Shown here piece after piece: positions 58,420 to 64,000 of a stretch of 64,000 nucleotides of DNA. Numbering within the stretch: position 1 is the stretch's first letter; every line of letters starts with the position of its first letter. The notes beneath the pieces are model-generated. The model was not told the origin of the DNA. It worked only from the letters and a program-made list of their open reading frames with translations, and ran no database searches. The stretch is from assembly GCA_905250025.1 (NCBI GenBank), contig CAJNOJ010000016.1, positions 737,475 through 801,474 of the forward strand. The letters run 5' to 3'. The stretch is from Adineta ricciae (Eukaryota > Rotifera > Eurotatoria > Adinetida > Adinetidae). Both the position numbers and the translations under genes were made by a program.

Positions 58420-61113
58420 TCATTCAAATTTTATAATAAATAACGGCAAAGCTAGATGAGAATCAAAGAGAACAATTTCATCATCATCTTCATTCACATC
58501 CATACTAAGAATCTAGAAGAGAGAGAGAAAAAACAATACATAATGAAAATTCGAAGAATCATCTTAACTAACTTTAACACAATCATAGTCAGTATTTCGC
58601 TTCAATGTGATTGTAGATTTCGTTTTAGGTTTAGATATCAATTCAATACGACCTAATGCGACTTTACACAGAAGATATTTCTAGAAGAAGACGAGAGATA
58701 AGTAATACGAACAGCAAACAATAATAACATACTTCTTTTGGGAGATTACTAATATTTGTATGAAAATAAAGACCCTTTCCAACTGATCCATAGAGAAAAT
58801 CTTAAAACGAAAACTGATCAAAATTCGAACGGGAATATTCCAATCTACCTTCATTAGTAAAACCAGCATTAGCAATGATATCTAAATGCTCATGATGACC
58901 AGCATAAAAAAGTAAGGTTTCGTTTTTCTGATTTCCATTGTGTAGTAGAGGAAGCGAACTCTGATACAAGGCAATAGTTGCTGGTTCAAGGGTAACCTAG
59001 AAGAATAATAATCAAATCGTTCTGTTCCTTGTTGAAATCCAAAGTAAATATTCATTTAAAGATTAAAGAGTATTAGTTTTGTCGAAGGATGAAATCATTT
59101 TCAATCAGGTAACTGTTAGTGAGATTGAATTTGAATTAACGAACCTTTTCTGCATTGATTCGATAAGTTTTACCATTTTTCAGTTTGTTTCGACAATATT
59201 CAACAGCTGTTTTCGTATCACATGTATCATCCATAAGCAAAGACATTTGTGCAACTAGTAGTTTTTCGTTGATGATTGACATTCGTTTCATTTCTTGAAT
59301 CATTTGTAATGTATCGAGTTGATCGAATTCTTAATTGAATAGAAATATTGAAATTCACATCCGAAAAAAAAAAGAACTTCTTTATTGAATTACCTTCGTA
59401 ATTCTCATCTGCAGATGAGGCCGACTGAGATATCTGTTTTTCTAAATAATCATATGTAGTCTTTGTAAACAAGACGATGAAAATTACTCAATGTAGCATT
59501 TTCTTTCGCTAGAAGAAATCGTTCTCGATTCAAGGAAACGATTGTTTGTTCTTGAGCATTGATCTTCAAAAACTGACTTGTTTTTCGTTCAACGGAAAAC
59601 TCGGTAAATTACTTTGGCATACAAACCGATCATTTCGGTCTTCAATCGATTGAATAAAGCGGCTTGGCTTTGATAGCCATTGAACATAGCTCGTTGCCTA
59701 AACATGTCAACCAAGAATAGAAGCAATAGTTTTAAAGAATGAATACCATTTCTGGAATTGATCATCCATCATAGTCAAACATCGAACGGGATCTTCATTA
59801 ATCACTAAAACGAAGCAGAATGCGAAGTATGTTCACAATTATGCGATCTTTCTTACCATTATATGGTGGCAAATAACACATTTTCGTTGTATTTGTCCAG
59901 CAATCGCCAATCGTTCTGCATAGAATCGTAGTTTTACATAATTTTTAGGGTCAAATGCATCTTACTTGTATTTGCTTAAAAGAATCGCATCTTCCGTGAA
60001 ACCGAACTTCCGATAGAAGTCAATTGCACTTTGATCTGATGCTGTTATAATCGCGTCAAAATCACCGATATAATCCCGGTTCATCAATAGCTATACAAGA
60101 AAAAAGAGATTTTCTTGGAAAAATCAATAGAATTTTGTTTGTTTTTACTTTCATCAAATGTCGACCGATTCCTTTGCCACGACATTTCTTTCGACATGCT
60201 AATAGTAAAAGATCTAAGACATGCTCCTCTTGAAATCTATGAAAATCAATCATACAAAGTGACCATCTCCGTTTCAACATACTGAGATGCAAACATTGTG
60301 ATCTTTTCGAAACTAAGACAACTGATCAGACGTTTATGAAGATTGATTTTTCCTGCTTTGACTTTTTTTAAGTATGCACCAACGCCAATGGAATAATCAC
60401 GCTCATCCCCATCGTTATTATCATCATCATCCGATTCGTCTTCATCACTACAATACTCTCAGTGAGAAAGATATTTCTTTCAAACAAATACGAACTCGTC
60501 AGAACTTTCACTCGATGATCGATCGGAGAAAACATCATGAAAAACGCTATCGGGTTCTTCGATGTTTTCCAATAAAGTGTCCAAACAATCTTCTTCATCA
60601 GTAACAAGAGCACCAGCTGTTGCTGGTTTTAATACTACATTCGGATCATCTATTCACAATGGAGAATGATTCGTTAGTTTTTACTCGAACATCTCATTAC
60701 CATGTACAATCAGAATGGTAACAACTTTCTTCGCGCACACAGTGTTATAAATTGTTTCACTAGTAGCACATCGATTTAGAGAGTGAGAGAGAGAGAGAGA
60801 GGAAAAATAAACTTACCCACCGATTTCCGGTAAACATTTGTCGTATAACGCAACAACTGTATGTAACAATTCTTGTGTGTTACACTATGAAAATATCACA
60901 ATGAAGAATTTTTCATGATTTTTATGTCGAACAAACTTGAAATTCTTGTGCAAGATCGTCAAGATCAGCTTTTTCTGGGGTGTGTATTAGTTTCCATAAC
61001 CGTGCCTGATAAACACTGACAATGAATGGTTCAGTATTTTCGCTGGTCGTCTCTCGAGGAGTCAAAGATATGTTTCGAGCTATGAGAGCGAAATCTTTTT
61101 TAGTGGAAAACAT
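58420..61113 (-). CDS. GNAT acetyltransferase-PARP catalytic domain fusion protein
   Basis: About 582 residues in some sixteen exons. Residues 1-172 are helical with a very acidic stretch (DDDEDESDDDDNNDGDE). A GNAT domain follows at about 173-293. Its acetyl-CoA loop is RKKCRGKGIGRHLM (R/Q-x-x-G-x-G), and motif B is SDQSAIDFYRKFGF, then WTNTTKMCYLPPYN. A linker helix spans about 294-440. The C-terminus (about 444-582) fits a PARP catalytic domain: LLFYAGHHEHLDIIANAGF, then GKGLYFHTN (the GxG(I/L)YF motif with its Tyr), then LLCKVALGR, ending DDEIVLFDSHLALPLFIIKFE. The H-Y-E His seems replaced by Ala (YAG for HG); the Tyr and a Glu are present. It may be a mono-ART or pseudo-PARP. The phase holds across all exons I traced. 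Confidence 0.75.
60785..60802. repeat. GA microsatellite inside an intron of the GNAT-PARP gene
   Basis: Eighteen bases of GA repeat. On the coding strand it forms the CT-rich tract of an intron. Confidence 0.75.
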
Positions 61114-62264
61114 CGTTTTTCAATAAAAAATACAATGAATACGAACGTAATTACATTCGCCATTATATTGTATTTGAAAGTGACATCTCTACATGTCAGA
61201 CGCTAGACTGATGATGAATAAGAAATGTTTGTTGTAGATGTCGATCGTGGTTTGCCAGTTTCATTAAAATATTAAATGAACTTTTGCTTAATTATCTTTT
61301 AAGTATGGTTAGAGTATGAACTATAACATCTCATCACAATTGTTTCAATTAGTCTGCTCTTACGCCGGCTATCAAAAGGATAATTTGAAGTCAAGCCAAA
61401 TATTCACAAATCTTGAATGGGAACAGCAAATCAACTAGCATTGGCACTTATAAAGAAGAACAATTGATACGTTCATCGTTACTCATTGAAATCCTCTACA
61501 CTCGTTCTCACAAATAAACTTCATATAATCGATTAGAAATCAAAGTCATATATAACCGCTGAACTTTCCATTCCATATTTACTAGTTGTTGTACTGGCAA
61601 AAAAATATCTAAATTCATGGTTCATTATGAATTATGATTGCACGTATTTGCGGACGCACAGCAATCAAATGTTTCTTAAAAATTCTATGAGAAAACATCT
61701 TTCCGAGCAAAATCGTGATTTGTCATATTGGTATTCCGTGACAAAATACCCACTCCTACTATTTGTCCTTTTCCTTAGCACCATCAGATTCTCAGACATT
61801 ATTGAATTTGTTCATCAACAATCAGAATCTTTTTGAGCATTTCTCTACGATTAGATTTGCACTACTGCTTAGGAACATATTCGAACAGGTGCTTTATTGA
61901 AAAGAATCTTTTTCTGTACATATTAACTTCAACCTTTGATTATGAAGATATTGTTGTATACGATTATCTGTAAAAGATCACGATTAAATATCTTTTTATT
62001 TTATTAGAGGAGTATTTCATTTCACGTGTGAGACAGAAACTGCACTGAGTTTGTTCACCGAAGATTCTAAGCTATATGGTCAAATCGATCGTGATTCCAA
62101 GTCTTATAGTTTCGACCAAAGCTTATGAAAACATAATTAATTCAACTCAAACTTGCCAGGAAAAAGCATTTTATTACAATAGCACACATATGACAAATAA
62201 GATAGGATCGAAAGTATATTTATAAAACATCATGATAGACGAACTACAAAACGCAGTTTCTGAT
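61114..62264. other. Intergenic
   Basis: 1.15 kb with no supported gene. A 69-codon plus-strand frame at 61627-61836 has no recognisable content. Confidence 0.45.
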
Positions 62265-62640
62265 CTAACTGCAGTATGGTTGATCATTTCCCCATGATCG
62301 ACATGATGATGGACAGTTGCCAATCGTTACCCATCGGTTGCCACCAACACATTGAACAATACTTGCTCCACTCGATCGAAAGTAACATTGATATTTGCCT
62401 GTATCGACACATCGACCAGTAGTCGTTCGACAGTCACATCCACGACGAACACGATCTGGTGCTATTCAAACAGAAACGAAACGTTCATTCAGAGATAGAT
62501 GGATGAAGGTAGAGACACTTACCATCAAGAGTCGCAGGGTCGATGATGTTGAGTTCTTCTTCGGGCGCTGGATTGGCAGACGAATAACAAACGACTGCCA
62601 AGATAACAAGAGCGAAAGTGATGATTGTTGAGATTTGCAT
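62265..62640 (-). CDS. Secreted eight-cysteine peptide precursor, copy A
   Basis: Exons 62523-62640 and 62265-62461, with a 61-bp intron, give 104 residues. Signal peptide 1-22 (MQISTIITFALVILAVVCYS), acidic pro-segment (PAPEEELNIIDPATLDAPD), then a VRR cleavage site (Arg45-Arg46). The mature part has 58 residues with eight cysteines, starting GCDCRTTTGRC and ending DQPYCS, enough for four disulphides. This pre-pro-mature layout is typical of defensin-like antimicrobial or other extracellular effector peptides. I do not recognise the cysteine pattern, so function is open. It faces copy B head to head. The mature peptides of the two copies are identical. A minus-strand TATAAATA (62701-62708) lies 61 bases upstream. 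Confidence 0.8.
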
Positions 62641-62700
62641 TTTAGTAGATCGAAGTTGAGAAAGTAGATTTGCTGATGAAGATATGAAGAGAAAGTCGAG

Positions 62701-62708
62701 TATTTATA
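62701..62708 (-). promoter_or_regulatory. TATA box for peptide gene copy A
   Basis: TATAAATA on the minus strand, 61 bases before the ATG at 62640. Confidence 0.5.
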
Positions 62709-62891
62709 CTAGTGGTATAATGCAGGAGTTGATTTCCCAGTGCGCGTATATGATAGGAATGACGATCACAAAGATGTGTGGAAGTGTAGGTAGTATCGAG
62801 ATGGGTAAATCGTTATCCCCATACATACATACGACATTACTACGCACAGGTGAGTGGGCGATGAGTAATACTTTTTCCCGTTCTGTGTGTC

Positions 62892-62899
62892 TATAAATA
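62892..62899 (+). promoter_or_regulatory. TATA box for peptide gene copy B
   Basis: TATAAATA 82 bases before the ATG at 62982. A second identical octamer at 62914-62921 is 60 bases before it and matches the copy A spacing better. Confidence 0.45.
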
Positions 62900-62981
62900 G
62901 TAATTACCGTATGTATAAATATACAGGACTAAATCGTAGTGCCATTATCGTTGTAAAGGCTCATTGACTTGTGTTAAAAAC

Positions 62982-63357
62982 ATGCAAATCTCAACAATCA
63001 TTACATTCGCTCTTGTTATCTTGGCAGTCGTTTGTTATTCGTCTGCCAATCCAACATCAGAAGAAGAACTCAACATTATCGATCCTGCAACTCTCGATGG
63101 TAAGTGTCTCTACCTTCATCCATCTATCTCTCAATGAACGCTTCGTTTCTGTTTGAATAGCACCAGATCGTGTTCGTCGTGGATGTGACTGTCGAACGAC
63201 TACTGGTCGATGTGTCGATACAGGCAAATATCAATGTTACTTTCGATCGAGTGGAGCAAGTATTGTTCAATGTGTTGGTGGCAACCGATGGGTAACGATT
63301 GGCAACTGTCCATCATCATGTCGATCATGGGGAAATGATCAGCCATACTGCAGTTAG
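62982..63357 (+). CDS. Secreted eight-cysteine peptide precursor, copy B
   Basis: Exons 62982-63099 and 63161-63357, with a 61-bp intron, give 104 residues. It is the inverted twin of copy A and differs only at residues 25-26 (TS for AP in the pro-segment). By eye, exon 1 differs at about 10 of 118 bases, the intron at 2 of 61 and exon 2 at 1 of 197 (silent). Signal peptide, acidic pro-segment, VRR site and eight-cysteine mature peptide are intact. Expression is probably coupled to copy A through the shared promoter. The likely role is a secreted defence or signalling peptide (inference). Confidence 0.8.
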
Positions 63358-64000
63358 ATCCGTATCGCCCAAGATCAATGTAAAAATTCTTCTGCTTTCT
63401 ACTGTTCTGTTATTCTCACTAAGCATTTTCCGGTTTTAATAAATCTTCCTTCAAATTTCGATACCAAATATTCACGAGCTTTTTACTAAATTATGTTTCA
63501 TCATAAGCAAAGGGAGAAGTCAACGGTACTTTTTGTTTATATCAGTTAACAAATATACGAGCAGCACACCGAATATCTTGAGCTGATGATCCCAAGAGAT
63601 CCTACTAGCACAAATCGGTTTCTATCATTTGCATTAACAGCCATTCATGTTGCTTCGCCTTGGTGATTCACTACACTCTTCTAGACAGCATTCCGCTCTA
63701 TCAAAAACTTTTTACGTAGCATCGAATAAGTTATAAATAGGTTACTGTTGAATAAAATATTTTACAGCTTATCAGTGCACATTTCAGCAGATGTTGGAAG
63801 AAACGTGAAATATCATGAAACACATTTGATCAACACTGTATAGTGCATAATTTACAGTAATAGGCATAACAATCAATCGCACAATTTCGACTAGAATTCA
63901 TGCTCATTCATAATTATATACTGTCGATGTGTAAATGACAATATAGACTTCGGACAATCAAGAGATAGATATGGCAACTCCACATAAGGAATTTGAAATC
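63358..64000. other. Intergenic to window end
   Basis: An AATAAA at 63438-63443 is a likely polyadenylation signal for copy B. Nothing else recognised. Confidence 0.5.

Larger units (their letters stand above)
62641..62981. promoter_or_regulatory. Shared divergent promoter of the peptide-gene pair
   Basis: 341 bp between the two ATGs, not itself an inverted repeat. A TATAAATA box faces each gene: reverse strand at 62701-62708, forward strand at 62892-62899, with a second forward one at 62914-62921. Each is placed suitably for a short 5' UTR. Confidence 0.6.

Noticed and set aside
60110..60270. Second minus-strand reading through CGTCTGATCAG into a different frame with a stop, suggesting a broken GNAT gene
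   Set aside because: A 58-bp GT-AG intron ending at that CAG restores one continuous GNAT frame, so no frameshift is needed.

Overview
The window is nuclear DNA of a small-genome animal, most likely a bdelloid rotifer (inference). Genes are dense on both strands. Nearly all introns are GT-AG and 47-60 bp long. Intergenic DNA is AT-rich. The gene set is metazoan: HRS/HGS, DZIP1, SID-1 channel, PLXDC, RPGR, Rabin8, SRSF10, stathmin, a Neverland/DAF-36 Rieske oxygenase, an amidated-peptide precursor and a rhodopsin-like GPCR. The kinesin-light-chain-like TPR protein with a decayed ADP-ribosyltransferase-like domain is of a type abundant in bdelloids. I saw no rRNA, tRNA, CRISPR, virus or intact transposon.

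Layout. 1-10.3 kb, all minus: F-box protein (cut by the left edge), a 1,696-residue TPR protein, AMN1-like LRR protein, a Gln/Asn-rich disordered protein and a 94-residue unknown. 10.7-17.1 kb, minus: ESCRT-0 subunit HRS, a peptide-hormone precursor and a CD225 membrane protein. 17.6-24.9 kb: hnRNP K (+), Rieske oxygenase (-) and DZIP1 (-). 25.3-31.9 kb: SID-1 family channel (+), EF-hand protein (-) and plexin-domain protein (+). 33.3-39.2 kb: an ABCB pseudogene fragment followed by an apparently intact ABCB full transporter (+). 39.8-44.6 kb: SRSF10-like SR protein (-), an AROS-stathmin pair (+) and Rabin8 (-). 46.6-56.7 kb: a Ser-rich disordered protein, a GPCR and RPGR (+), separated by 2-2.7 kb gene-free stretches. 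57.5-61.1 kb: a methyltransferase (+) convergent with a GNAT-PARP fusion (-). 62.3-63.4 kb: a head-to-head inverted pair of almost identical secreted eight-cysteine peptide genes.

The genes do not form one pathway. Three ciliary genes (DZIP1, RPGR, Rabin8) lie within 35 kb, which may be chance. Several neighbours are very tightly packed. AROS and stathmin are 59 bp apart with a splice acceptor 15 bases after the AROS stop, which suggests an operon resolved by spliced-leader trans-splicing. The most unusual items are the GNAT-PARP fusion, the inverted peptide-gene pair with uneven divergence, the decayed ART domain on 31 TPR units, and the AROS-stathmin pair.

Multi-exon models were built by eye from splice sites, reading phase and family resemblance. 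Exon edges are given where I traced them.
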